Part shown: in pieces, positions 10,388-20,671 of the stretch
Numbering within the stretch: the first letter of the stretch is position 1
How the letters are laid out: the number at the start of each line of letters is the position of its first letter
NCBI GenBank assembly: GCA_947462335.1
Contig: OX381717.1
Location: 17,227,166-17,291,165, forward strand
Direction: 5' to 3'
DNA length: 64,000 nt
From: Harmothoe impar
Lineage: Eukaryota > Annelida > Polychaeta > Phyllodocida > Polynoidae
The notes under the pieces: generated by a model
Told to the model about the DNA's origin: nothing
The model's database searches: none
Seen by the model: only the letters and a program-made list of their open reading frames with translations
Position numbers and translations under genes: made by a program

Positions 10388-10569
10388 TGTAACAGGCAGC
10401 GGAAAACAGGTCAGCCCCACGGGGAATCGAACCCCGGCCCCTCCGCTCCGGAGTTGAGAATGCTACCGCTACACTACAGGGCCAGCTGCTTCTCACTGCT
10501 CTGCTACGGTACTTGAGCTACCACAGGCGGGCAATGCGCCCTCCACGCATGCTCGGGCTGCCCGCTACA
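10388..10569 (-). repeat. TRIM LTR4, inverted, complete
   Basis: 182 bp. Differs from LTR1 by a 16-bp deletion that removes one arm of the GC hairpin, plus a few substitutions. Its outer end is the U3-type end TGTAGCGGGC. Confidence 0.85.
10413..10483 (-). repeat. tRNA-like sequence inside LTR4
   Basis: Minus-strand copy with B box GGTTCGATTCC, perfect T stem CGGGG/CCCCG and the same weak anticodon arm as the other copies. Confidence 0.65.
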
Positions 10570-10750
10570 CTAACCATGAGCCAAGACTCACAGCCAGACA
10601 TAGTGGCCATGATCGTTGAGTACATGGTATTTCAGGTTTGGACTTATTTACCTAATCCTATGGAAAACTTGGGGCTTTTGCTAGAACTATCTTTGGCAAT
10701 TTATCCCATGTCATAAATTGATTGCATCCATGGTAGCTACGTAATAGATA

Positions 10751-10876
10751 GACTATGGTTATGAAAAGGTATGTAGAATTAACCACATCTTGCTGGTGGG
10801 GCCAGACTAGGGCAAAGCCAAGGTCGCCCTACCAGCAAGCTGTGGTTAATCTAAATACCTTTTCATGACCATTGTC
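10751..10876. repeat. Snap-back hairpin, about 54-bp arms
   Basis: Arms 10751-10804 and 10823-10876 are inverted with a handful of mismatches. The central spacer carries GGCAAAGCCAAGG, like the centre of the 9345-9449 palindrome. Confidence 0.8.
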
Positions 10877-11459
10877 TGTTTTAAACCAGGGTATGCAGTA
10901 TAACCAAGGTCCCAACTCTATTGTTCAGCCCCACCACCGTGGTTTAAACATGTTTTGATGATGTTCTGATGATGTTACAACATGTTGTTATAGAGATTAT
11001 GGAGGCCCAAACATATTCAGGCTCCCCCCGATCAGTATTTGGGGAGGGGGGAGGGGGGAGGTGGAGGCCCCCCCTCACCTCAGCCCTAAGACAATGAAGG
11101 CCACTCGCACCTCAGCCCTAAGACAATGCACACCACCGCTAAACCCTACTATACAGGTAGCATCCTAACACTAACATTAAATGTGCCAATGGGAGAGGCC
11201 TCAGGCCAAAGTAAGGGGTGTAGCTTATACATGAGTTTTTCCCAGGCTCATATAGAGTGCGGCTTATACATGAGTTAGGCTTATACGTGAGGTTTTACGA
11301 TATTTGAAATTTGTCCTATAGGCCTACTATGTGTTACAGAATATATTGTGAATACAATACGTCTATATCCCTTTGTGTCATTATGAGAACCTCCTCAACT
11401 TCAAAAGAACAAATTATTTCTATCATCTCCATGCTTTAGATAATCCCTAGGACAGATAT
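10877..11459. other. Intronic sequence with G/C tract and GCTTATACRTGAG repeats
   Basis: A purine G-tract (11040-11062) runs into a C-tract. Around 11218-11300 three GCTTATACATGAG-like units end in GAGGTTTTACG. They are related to the element at 30893-31118. Confidence 0.5.
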
Positions 11460-11850
11460 TCCTCCTTGGTGCTGAGAGGGCCCGTTGCTATGTAAAAACG
11501 GCCGTTGCTAGGCAACCGCTTGTCATAGCAACATGAAAGCTATCTCAATGTGATCCTTGGGTGTAATTTAGGGGGGGTAGGTACCATCAGAAATGTCATA
11601 GAACCAGTATCTCTGCTACGAAAGTCGGGTTTGTAAGGATTTAAGCCATAAAAAAAAGGATCCAAAATTTTAAGTTTTATCAGCATAAATGTGCTAAATT
11701 TATTATGTCTGCACTATTTTTGATGTGGACGACATCACTTTTCTCAATCTAGACATATTGGCAAACATAAAAAAATATCCCATAGCTTTCAGTAATGACC
11801 TTGAATTAAACTCCCAGAATATTGCACTTTTTAAGGAGGTGCTACTGCTC
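11460..11850. repeat. Dispersed repeat, inverted copy of 7790-8215
   Basis: Contains CGTTGCTAGGCAACCG, TGATCCTTGGGT and TTTCAGTAATGACC in the opposite order and strand to the 7.8-kb copy. Confidence 0.65.
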
Positions 11851-11980
11851 TAAAGGTCATGAGACACAGCCAGGTAGGGTGTGTAGGGTACATGGTAGAT
11901 GAGGGTAGGTAGGTGTTGGAGGAGTGGTTGTTGAGAATATGGTAAGGGTGGTTCTAGAGTGTTGTAGGATTTTGACACCA

Positions 11981-14900
11981 GTAGTCAGGGCTGTTATGGT
12001 AAATTTCAAGACATCGATGACCAAGGGCCCAAATTTTGCCCAGTTGTCATAAATAACATATATTTTGATATCATAAGGGGTGCCAAAGTGAGGGGTGGCT
12101 TTGAGGGGCATATGACCCCTTTTTGGGGTCCTGGTCCATAAAATTAGTTGAATTTCTCATAATTGATGCAAATATAACAACTTTATCAATGGTTATGCAT
12201 AAAAATCAAAAGATTACACCCAACAGTATGTACTTCAAAATGTTTGAGTGCTATTGAGGTCCCAAGGTCAAGATCAAGGTCACTTGATGCATGATGCTTT
12301 ATGATTTCAGGGAATAGTTCAACCATTTCTAATATACACTATTTCTTATAAGTCAAAAGTGAGTCAATGCTTTTAGGTGCTTTGCCTCACAAGATGAACT
12401 TCTTATTTAATGTACTAATGTATTGGTAACTTTTATTTCGACATAAACATAGGAAATTATTGGTACATGTGAAGAAATATGAAACCTTTAAAAATTAGTT
12501 ATACTCAAATATGCTTGGTGATTGCCACCCTATGACACATAGTAGCAACAAATATCTTACATTACATGATATTATTGAGATTTCTTTGGCCATTTGACCT
12601 TGACCTACTTGTTATAGATTGAATAACACAAAAGCTATCTTCACCATTTGGAGACTTTCGATGTGATAATTGATTGCTTTTAAGTTATGATATGGTACAT
12701 ACAAGTGGGGTATTTTGGTTAAAGTAAAGGGTAGGTACTCAGGTATGTGCTTTTGTACTTAGCACTAGCCCACACATAGATTCAGAGCAGATTATGAGAT
12801 AATTATTCATATATGTTCAAAATGATTAAAGGTCTCCATATAGGCTCAAAGCCTGCCTTTAATTCATAAGTCCAGTAATCTTTGACAATGTTTGCATGCA
12901 AATCATCTCCCTCTGGTATAAAAACATGAATAAATCTTCCTTAATCAGGGCAATAGGTAGAGCTATGGACATCATTGCACATGATAAACACTAGCATTGT
13001 TTCAATGTTGCCTATTATTGTGATGCCTTACAATAACTAAAACAATAATTATAGAGGGCTATGTAACAACTGACTGGGAGAGAATGATCTCTTTGTTCAC
13101 AGATATATATGAATTGGATCTCTAGAAAGGCTGCTGTTGGAGGCAGTAGGCCATTGGAATATCCCTAGTAGCAAGCCCACATAGGGCCAAATTGTTCCTT
13201 TCTGGGGCAGATCTCAGTACCTGGGTTTTACCTGGGCCAGTGGCTTGGATTCAGGCACAGCCCAAACAGGTTGCCCAAATTAGGAAAACCAATTATAGCC
13301 TGTTTTGAGCCCATAGGTTTGGGTCATTGGGTTTTGGTGCGGCCCCCATGAGGGCTGCCTGATGTGGGCGCAGATCAGTTTTGAAGTCGGCTACCTGGTG
13401 TGAGCTGAGGTGGAGTGTGGACAGGTCAAACTTATGTGATAGTTCTGGAACATGACACTAGATGGTCCTCACTATACAATATGTAGACATTTTATCCAAA
13501 CCAGGATCTATTTTCAGTAGTACAATGAAACAAATTATAGGTAATAATGAACAGATTTCCTAAAGGTTTTGAAATATATATGAAGGTTCCGGTTTGAATA
13601 TGCAAAATAAGGTTCCCCAAGTAGCAATAAATCATAGACCCCATACCTGTCACTTTCAAATTACCTTAAGTAGGGGCACATGCTTCATGCTTGTAGGAAC
13701 TATATAGGCTTCAAGGCAAATATGTCCCTAGATCGGATGAGTGTGACTTGTCTCATCTGCATGGCTCAAAACTGATGATCATACTTCATGCTTGTCCATA
13801 ACTGGATAGGAAGAGTATGATTCAACCTTGGGTGCATTAATTAGCAGCACTTGGTATTTTCTAGTCAATAGTTGTTCAGTGTGGGCTGGCTGTTGTGGAG
13901 GGCAGCATATTTTCATTCTCTCAGTATCAGAGGAGGGGAGGGTTGGACTTTATGCTAGATTGCCAGCCAGAGCGGTTGAGGCCCTTTCAAGACAATTCTG
14001 GAGCAACAGCATAAATAAATCATATCTATGCCAGTAGGCGTATACCCTCTTTAATGTAATACTTATGTCAAACACATTGCTGAGTAGTATAAGCATTAGT
14101 ATGAAGCAGAAAGACATATAGATTATATAGTATACATGGCAGGAATCTTAATTTTCTTAAGGTTTTGGATGGAAAAGTATCTCAAAATCCAAGATGGCTG
14201 CCACATAGGCTCTACAAAATGGTTTGATTGAATTCCCTGACCTCTATCTTGCACTCTTCAAATTGTTATTTGTTTTCCTAAGTAAGTTAGAAACAAAGAC
14301 CTCTTTCAAGTTTTCTTTAAAAGCCATTTAGGAATATGGCGGCCATATTTGATAGGAATTTGAAATTGACTGGCCCCAAGTTTCAAATCCTCTTTCATGT
14401 TAGTAAGCATAAGTCTACTGAGTCTCACTGATCTAGTTTTATTTGTTCCTATGTTTTCCCAATTTACAAGAATACAAGGGGAAAGAACTAGTTAATCATT
14501 GTTTTGCATAAATTATGCTAATTGGGTGAAATAAAATTTTGAATTCTGGTGTAGTTCTATGCACAAGAACTGACCCTTTTTGAAGATACAAATGGGTGTT
14601 TTGCTATCATTGCCATGCTAAATAGGGTAATTTACCTGATCTAATTAGATATACTAATTAGAGGCCTAGGTATGCAAATGCCAGAATGGCCCCAAACAGA
14701 TTCTGATTCTCTTGCAAAAACTGAATAAGAATCACTCATTGTGCATAAAAATATGATTGTGGTGATCAGAATAAAGAATTGATCTGTTCATTGTGAGCAG
14801 TTTGCAATTTTAACAGAGTTCACTAAAGTGACAACAAGTATGTCATTTCTTAACACTTTACTACGATTAGCATATCGTTGCGAAGCTGATGCCCGGGGCT

Positions 14901-15329
14901 ATCATCTCCATGTTATTTTGAAGATCTATGTGTCATTTGTTTGACACAGGAGTTAATGTTCTAAAGACATTGTTGGAAAAAGAGGCATTTTTGGAAAGTA
15001 TGACCTTGAAAAATGAGCTTGACCTTGAGTAATGAACATACCCATGAATAAGTAACTACATATGTATGTTGTTAGTATCTCTGAGAGTTTATAGACCTAG
15101 ATACTATATATTTATGGTGATAACTTTAGTCATACCAGTTCCAGACTTTTAAGTTTTTTCATGAAAAATCTGAGTTTACAAGGGGCCCCTCGGCCCCCTG
15201 GCCATAGTTTTTGTTGGCACCCCTTCTGAAATCATTGATTACATATTTTTCTATCCATAAAAAAAATTTGGTGCTTTGGTCACATCTGTCTTGAAATGGC
15301 CCTGGCCAATGCATAACAGCCCTGACTAC
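11981..15329. mobile_element. Large non-coding element bounded by inverted repeats
   Basis: GTAGTCAGGGCTGTTATG at 11981-11998 recurs inverted at 15312-15329. The inversion continues for roughly 150 bp inward, including AAGGGGTGCCA on both sides. The 3.3-kb interior has no ORF of note but repeats TGACCTTGA-type words. CAGGGCTG at the end would suit a hAT element. Target duplication was not clear. Confidence 0.5.
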
Positions 15330-15674
15330 AGATGTCAGCAATGATCACTCGTCCTCCCATTTCTGGGCGATAAGCGACAATTGTTTCAGTATTAGACCAC
15401 ATAAAAGTGGCAGTGCTGGGTGTCTTGATGGGGGGTCCCCATGTCGCCTGTCGATTTTAAGAAATGCTCATGTCATCTGACATTTTCTTTGTATATCTCC
15501 TGTCATTTGTCACCAAGCCCCATGCCGCCTGTAGATTTTAAGAAAAGACCATGTTGCCCTGTCATGTTTTGGGGTGCACCCCCAATAGTTCTCTGCTTTG
15601 TGTATCTATAATCCCTATTCAGCAGAGATACCAACTTCAATGATGAAGTAAAAGGCTCAAATGATCTTTTCCAG

Positions 15675-15797
15675 ATGTTGATGAATGCACGGCAGGGAGT
15701 GACAACTGTGACATGAATGCAGCTTGCACCAATATTGCAGGATCCTTCACCTGTGCCTGTAATCCCGGATTCAGTGGCAATGGAGTCAGCTGCGCAG
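15675..15797 (+). CDS. Gene 1 exon: cbEGF domain C
   Basis: 123 nt, phase 1 to 1, acceptor tccag ending 15674, donor gtgac at 15798. Encodes a DVDEC-starting six-cysteine module with the hydroxylation consensus. The intron just upstream (about 15620-15660) resembles those before exons at 53750 and 59512 of gene 2, evidence that the two genes share ancestry beyond the coding sequence. Confidence 0.92.
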
Positions 15798-15838
15798 GTG
15801 ACTATGAGACTTTTCTGATTTTAAACTCGTTTTTCCCC

Positions 15839-16178
15839 TAAGGGAGTGGTCATTTTTTAAACAACAGGGGTTTTTTTTGGTGGATTTGGGGGGGGCACCA
15901 AAATATTGTGGACCCCTTGAAGGGGGGGACCAAAAGAATATGGACCCCTCTTGAGGTGGGGACCAAAATAATTGCACCCCTTTTTAGTGAAAAAGCCTGC
16001 ACGTTACTATGGCTGAAAGGGGTTGGCCGCACTCAATTCAAACTTGCCTGAAGGAGAGGAGGGACCAAAAGAATTTGGACCCTTTCGCTAGGGTGGGGGG
16101 GGGAACAAAGAAATGTTGACTCGCTCACACAAAAATCCACCGATCCCCCCCCTGTTGTTAAAAAATGACCACTCACTA
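15839..16178. mobile_element. TA-flanked MITE with GGGAGTGGTCATTTTT ends
   Basis: About 340 bp in the intron after domain C. It starts AGGGAGTGGTCATTTTTT and ends with the inverted AAAAAATGACCACTCACT, with TA at both edges. The interior consists of GGGGACCAAAA-type units. A second copy, in opposite orientation, lies at 24440-24735. Confidence 0.8.
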
Positions 16179-16424
16179 ACACTGCATTTTCCTTGCTTCA
16201 AACCAAACTGGCATAATGCAAGCTTACCCAAATATTTATTCATTTACATTCATAAAAATGGTGTTTGTGTTCTTTGGAGAGAAGGTGTATATAATGTTGT
16301 AAATGCATGTTTCAGTAACAGCTCAAATCCCAGAATTAAAGTGGTTTTGAAAAGCCAAGAAAACACTTGGGGTACTTGAAGTTATTGCCGCAGCCTCACG
16401 ACTTTGTAACAATTGGATCGTCTT

Positions 16425-16505
16425 TGACGGGGTGACTTCTTTGACTGGGTGGCGTCTTTGACCAGGTGACATCTTTAACCAGGTGACGTCTTTGACCGGG
16501 AGGCT
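16425..16505. repeat. Tandem TTTGACCRGGTGACGTC motif
   Basis: Five 17-18-bp units in tandem. Same motif family as the arms at 7501-7763, 32795-32880 and 58974-59072, here seen on one side only. Confidence 0.65.
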
Positions 16506-16645
16506 AGAAAAGGCTATTTTTAATTTTTTAATTTTTTTCCATATCTCTTTTAGAGAAAATATGTGGGCCACAGCTTCATTCTGTTTAGTTCATTTCTTGT
16601 CACACCAGCATATATATATATTGGATGAAATGATTGTTTTTTCAG

Positions 16646-16768
16646 ATATTGATGAATGCACCCTGCAGACTGACAACTGTGACGATAATGCATTGTGCAC
16701 CAATACACCCGGTGCCTTTACCTGCATGTGTAACGCTGGCTACACTGGAGATGGGGTAGTGTGCACAG
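16646..16768 (+). CDS. Gene 1 exon: cbEGF domain D
   Basis: 123 nt, acceptor ttttttcag ending 16645, donor gtaata at 16769, phase 1 to 1. DIDEC start, six cysteines, Asp/Asn-hydroxylation consensus present. The 3' splice site follows a good pyrimidine tract. The donor is followed after six bases by a transposon end (16775), so only the core of the splice donor is intronic ancestral sequence. Confidence 0.93.
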
Positions 16769-16774
16769 GTAATA

Positions 16775-17328
16775 CAGTAAAATCTTGTTATAACGAGCAC
16801 CTTTGGGCAGGGCAGATTAGCTCCTTATAACCAACCTTCCTTGTAACCGATGTTGGTGATAAACAGGTCGTGATGCCATCATATCACAAAAATGCCCTTT
16901 CAAAGCTCTCCTCCCCATCACTGGTGAGTCCTACCCTCCTGAGACCGCCACGTCACAGAAGGACACCCTTTCATAGCCCCTGTGCCCCTTATCACCCCCC
17001 CCCCCCTCACTGGTGTATACCTCCCCCAGTTTGACAGGTGTCTAAGCATACCTCTGTTGCAACGAGCACTTGCTCACAAGGTAATTACTGTAGTTGGAGG
17101 TACCTCGTTGTAACCAAATTTTACTAATTTTCTTGAAAAATAATGAATCATTTCGAAATAGTATGCATCAAAAATTGCTCCTTATAAACAATATTTGGGT
17201 AGAAATGCTTGTTCTATTGAGGGTGGTTTTTACCACAGAAAACTATGGAAAAGAAAGTGGCAGAGCAAATCTGCTCTGTATTAACGTTTGCTCCTTATAA
17301 CTGTCCTCCTTATAACAAGATTTCACTG
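16775..17328. mobile_element. pogo/Tigger-like MITE next to a splice donor
   Basis: Left end CAGTAAAATCTTGTTATAACGAG, right end TTATAACAAGATTTCACTG, with TA just outside the left end. The inside repeats TCCTTATAAC words and a C-tract. No transposase. Confidence 0.7.
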
Positions 17329-17871
17329 ATTCTTTTTCTTATCCCTGAGCTAGATTTCTAATCCTACATCAAGGGTTATTTAGATATCATGTGTCAAATA
17401 TTGTAGGAGACAAGGATACTTTCCATTTCTTATTGCTTGCGGTAGAATTTCAGCGGTTGCACTTAAAGTAGAAGCTGAAAGTCTATTTTCACAACCGCCC
17501 CCCCCCCCCCCTTCGCCCCCAAGTTGAGTTGAGGAGCATTTGTCAATTGGTGGGTGCAAATAAAAGCAGGTCTCATGGGCTAGCTCCCTTTAGACTGTTG
17601 ACAGGCCAGGGGTAGAGGTGATTTAATTAAAAGCTGTAAACCTATTCTATCCAATTTTGGGGATCAATCAAATTAATCCAGAATCAATATTTTGATCCAC
17701 AGAGGGCAAACTTTCTGCTTGTGTCACATGTTATATCACCATGTGAATAAAGTATGTAATGAACTCAAATGTTTAGTAGCTTTAGGCAAATATTGATATA
17801 GTAAAAGTTCGGTCTTCAGCAATCATGTCAATTTTAATAGTGCAATGGAATGTTGAAATCACTTTTTTCAG
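17329..17871 (+). other. Gene 1 intron remainder
   Basis: Contains a C14 run at about 17497-17510. Otherwise no structure or coding content seen before the acceptor ttttttcag. Confidence 0.5.
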
Positions 17872-17988
17872 ATGTCATTGAATGTGATGATGACCCCTGT
17901 GATACCAATGCAGCTTGCGGCAACACAGCCGGTTCCTTTACCTGCGCCTGTAACACTGGCTACAGTGGAAGCGGCATTTCTTGTACAG
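17872..17988 (+). CDS. Gene 1 exon: EGF domain E (calcium motif altered)
   Basis: 117 nt, phase 1 to 1, acceptor ending 17871, donor gtactt at 17989. Encodes a 39-residue module with a shorter first loop (ECDDDPC). It begins DVIEC, so the usual D/N before E-C is isoleucine and calcium affinity may be reduced. Six cysteines remain. Confidence 0.9.
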
Positions 17989-18025
17989 GTACTTAGACAC
18001 CTTTTTCCCAATAGCCTTGCTATTA

Positions 18026-18487
18026 GGCCAAAAAAAAGAAGGTTAGTTTCAGGTGACCCCATCGACCCTATCAAAATAGGGCCGATCCTATTTTATTTAA
18101 TGCAATTTTGAAGACATTTCCTAATTTTACCACAGGTTTTAACAAGACCTCAGCTTGGCGAGTGAGGAGGCTATAGAGGGTATACATTGGAAGATGTGCA
18201 ACTAAAAGTCCGCACCTATCATTGGACGTGACAAATAGACTCTGCATACCAGTAGTGTTCACAGCAGTCCCTAGGCAGTGCTACTGTACACCCTAGATTC
18301 TTTCATTAGGACTACTGGTATGTAGAGTCTAGATCATGTCCAAGGATAGGTCATTTTTACCCTTTTTCGGTAAATGTTAGGGTCTTCAGAGAGGCTGGCC
18401 AGTACTTTCATGTTAAAAAAAACACACCGACCTACCTACCCTACATTTTCTGCCCATGTTACCTGAAATAAACCTTCTTTTTTGGCC
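18026..18487. mobile_element. MITE with GGCCAAAAAAGAAGGTT ends and a nested hairpin
   Basis: About 30-bp imperfect terminal inverted repeats, GGCCAAAAAAAAGAAGG at left and CCTTCTTTTTTGGCC at right. A second hairpin is nested inside, with arms about 18217-18257 and 18308-18347. A relative of the right half lies at 41690-41890 in the same orientation. Confidence 0.7.
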
Positions 18488-19110
18488 TTCACTACAGAAG
18501 CCCAGAAGGGTCAGAAAAGTTTTTTTAATTTTCAAACAAGAAAAGTTTTTTTTCTGTTTTTTTGTAAAAGTGTTTTTTTTCACTTTTGCATAAGTTTTAT
18601 TTTTCACTTTTGTAATAGTGTTTTTTTCATTTTTGAAGAAGATTTTATTGTTTTCTTTCTTTTTTTTGTGAAATTTTTTTTTTTTCATTCCTGGGAAATC
18701 AGAAAAAAGTCTCTTGTCAGGAAAACGGCCGATTTGGCGAGAAAAAAATGGGTCAAAAACAGAAAAACATAATTTTTCATTTTTCCGAACTTGACCTTTT
18801 TCCACGCCAAATCGGCCATTTACCTTAAAATCAACATTTCTCCATTTTTTACCCTTTTTCTCACCAAATCGGCCATTTTCCTTAAAATTGTCATTTTCCC
18901 GAATCTGACCCATTTTCTCACCCATTTTCTGAAAATCGATATTTTTCCAATTTTGACCCATTTTCTCGCCAAATCGGCCATTATCCCAGAAATGGAAAAC
19001 AAATTTTCACAAAAAAAGAAATAAAAATTTCAAGGAAAGAAAAATAACAAACTTTTTTCATAATTGGAAAAAAACTTTCACGAAATTGAAAAAAAACTTT
19101 TGTGTGTATA
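18488..19110. repeat. Low-complexity T-rich tract with degenerate GCCGATTTGGCG repeats
   Basis: Runs of TTTTTTCACTTTTG are followed by repeated CCAAATCGGCCATTTT units spaced about 60 bp apart. ORFs in both strands are composition shadows. A similar tract lies at 41430-41640. Confidence 0.75.
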
Positions 19111-19324
19111 TAATTACCCCATAATTATATAAGTATAATGCTACCGGTATGTTTGGTCATAGTTGGTTATATATGTTTACTTAGGTTTATACTAAGCCTA
19201 CCTGGCCTGCTGGCTCTGTATGCCCCAGGTCAGGGTCAAGGTTGTCCTTCTTCACTGGACCATGACCATCTAACAGGGATCCACACCTGTGTATTTTTTC
19301 TGAGTTTTACCTTGTGCAGCCACT

Positions 19325-20488
19325 ATGTCAGGTCTGAGGGCCTGTAAAACATGCCTGCATAGACACAAGCCACCTACTGGCAAGGCCTGTGCTATGTCAG
19401 CAATGACTGAGGAGGAGTTAGCAGCTCTAGGCCTGGAGAAAGTGGAGCCTGTACCAGGTGGCCAGCAGCCAGGTGGTAGTCAGGAGGAGGCCTATACTAC
19501 ACCCCCAGGGAGAGTCACTAGGCACACAGTGAGGGTGTCACAGTCTGCAGGTGCCACAGGCAGAGACCAGTATGGCTCTCTATTCGGCCTTAACGAATAT
19601 GACGACGAGGACTACCAGGAGTCTGAGGAGGACGACATCTCAGTGTCGGGGCTAAGGGACTTGGTGGAGGACCAGCAACAGGAGTTAACCAATGTGAGGC
19701 AGGACATTGCCCAGTTGTCAGCCTCCGTCCAGGGGCTGAACGCGGCCGTGAGCACGGGTTTCAAACGGCTGGGGGTATTTAAGAACCGACGACCACACCC
19801 GAGCCCGGGTCCTGTGCCTGGCCACCCAGTGCCTGGCCTCCCGGTGCCTGGCCTCCCTATGTCGGACAGCTCCCTGTCGTCTGAGTCGAGCGGTACCAGG
19901 CGTCACCGCAGACGAAGGAGGAGGGCCAAACGCGTAGTCAACATGGATATCACCAGATATCTCCCAGATGGCCAGGATAGGCCCAAGAGCTTCGCACAGC
20001 TTAACTCCTGCCTGTGCAGTCTCCTGGAGCGGCATGTGGAGAAGGGCACCGAGGATGCCCTTAACCTGCTGTCCCACATGCGGTACTTGTCGGACCGGTC
20101 GGCGGAAGTCATCTACGAGCTCCATTATCTCCTAGAATATGATGCAGCGGTCCGGAGTCTGGCATCCACTGATGGGATGCAAGTCCTTACTTATGGCATC
20201 CAATCCCTGATAAATCGGCACCTCGGCCTGCGTTCCCTCAAGACCGGGGGTGGGGGCGGTGGGGCCCCGCCTACCTCAGGGAAATCCAAGTGGGCCAAGA
20301 AGAAGGCTGCCAGGTCAGGGGGAGGGGATGGAGGAGGTGATGGTTATCCATGCTGGTACTACAACTTCAAGTCCTGTGATGGGGCCAGCTGCAAGAAACC
20401 CCATGTCTGCTACTCCTGCGGATTTGGTGACCACAAGGCCCCCAACTGCCCCAACATCAAGAAGCAGGCTCAGAAGCCTGCAGCCTGA
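19325..20488 (+). CDS. DIRS-like retrotransposon ORF1 (gag-like)
   Basis: 387 residues, intact. The N terminus holds CKTC...KAC cysteines. Residues about 95-145 form an acidic then heptad-like coiled-coil region, and about 155-190 a proline-rich PVPG repeat and a basic RRHRRRRRR stretch. The middle is helical. A glycine-rich linker leads to two zinc motifs near the C terminus: C-x7-C-x4-C-x3-H (CCCH), then C-x2-C-x4-H-x4-C, the retroviral nucleocapsid knuckle pattern. It would bind the element's RNA in particles. It lies 183 bp before ORF2. Base composition is richer in GC than the surrounding intron, consistent with a recent insertion. The start ATG at 19325 is the first in frame; 19391 is an alternative. 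Confidence 0.85.
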   Translation: MSGLRACKTCLHRHKPPTGKACAMSAMTEEELAALGLEKVEPVPGGQQPGGSQEEAYTTPPGRVTRHTVRVSQSAGATGRDQYGSLFGLNEYDDEDYQESEEDDISVSGLRDLVEDQQQELTNVRQDIAQLSASVQGLNAAVSTGFKRLGVFKNRRPHPSPGPVPGHPVPGLPVPGLPMSDSSLSSESSGTRRHRRRRRRAKRVVNMDITRYLPDGQDRPKSFAQLNSCLCSLLERHVEKGTEDALNLLSHMRYLSDRSAEVIYELHYLLEYDAAVRSLASTDGMQVLTYGIQSLINRHLGLRSLKTGGGGGGAPPTSGKSKWAKKKAARSGGGDGGGDGYPCWYYNFKSCDGASCKKPHVCYSCGFGDHKAPNCPNIKKQAQKPAA

Positions 20489-20671
20489 CTCCCAGAGTCA
20501 GCCCCAGCACCTCCAGCAGCAGCCCAGAGTACATCAGCTGGTGAGTGTAAACAGACTGTACAAAGAGAGGAGCATGGAAACACAGAGCACCAGCAGGGCG
20601 CAGAGCCCCAGTGTAGCCCTCCACATTCCACACATATTTCGTCACGAAGAGTTCTGCGGCCGCGGGATCAA

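Larger units (their letters stand above)
9674..10569 (+). mobile_element. Composite TRIM retrotransposon with tRNA-like LTRs and inverted ends
   Basis: Flanked on both sides by the 5-bp direct repeat CTAAC (9669-9673 and 10570-10574), so it is one retrovirus-type insertion. Order: LTR1 (9674-9871), a PBS-like site (9873-9890), a 259-bp non-coding internal region, a purine tract (10111-10130), LTR2 lacking its 3' end (10131-10306), the first 76 bp of LTR3 (10311-10386), and a complete inverted LTR4 (10388-10569). There is no gag or pol, as in terminal-repeat retrotransposons in miniature. It would need proteins from another element. Both outer ends read TGTAGCGGGC inward, which a simple LTR element cannot give. 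Autointegration or joining of two cDNAs before integration would explain it (inference). Short ORFs here are shadows. Confidence 0.8.

Noticed and set aside
9776..10483. Three genuine tRNA genes
   Set aside because: Anticodon stems do not pair and the blocks lie at fixed positions inside LTRs.
13828..14037. 69-residue ORF in the long intron
   Set aside because: No domain, no splice partner in phase 1, and inside a repeat-bounded element.
18413..19024. Lys- or Phe-rich ORFs of up to 182 residues
   Set aside because: Low-complexity A/T tract in which both strands are open; no domain.
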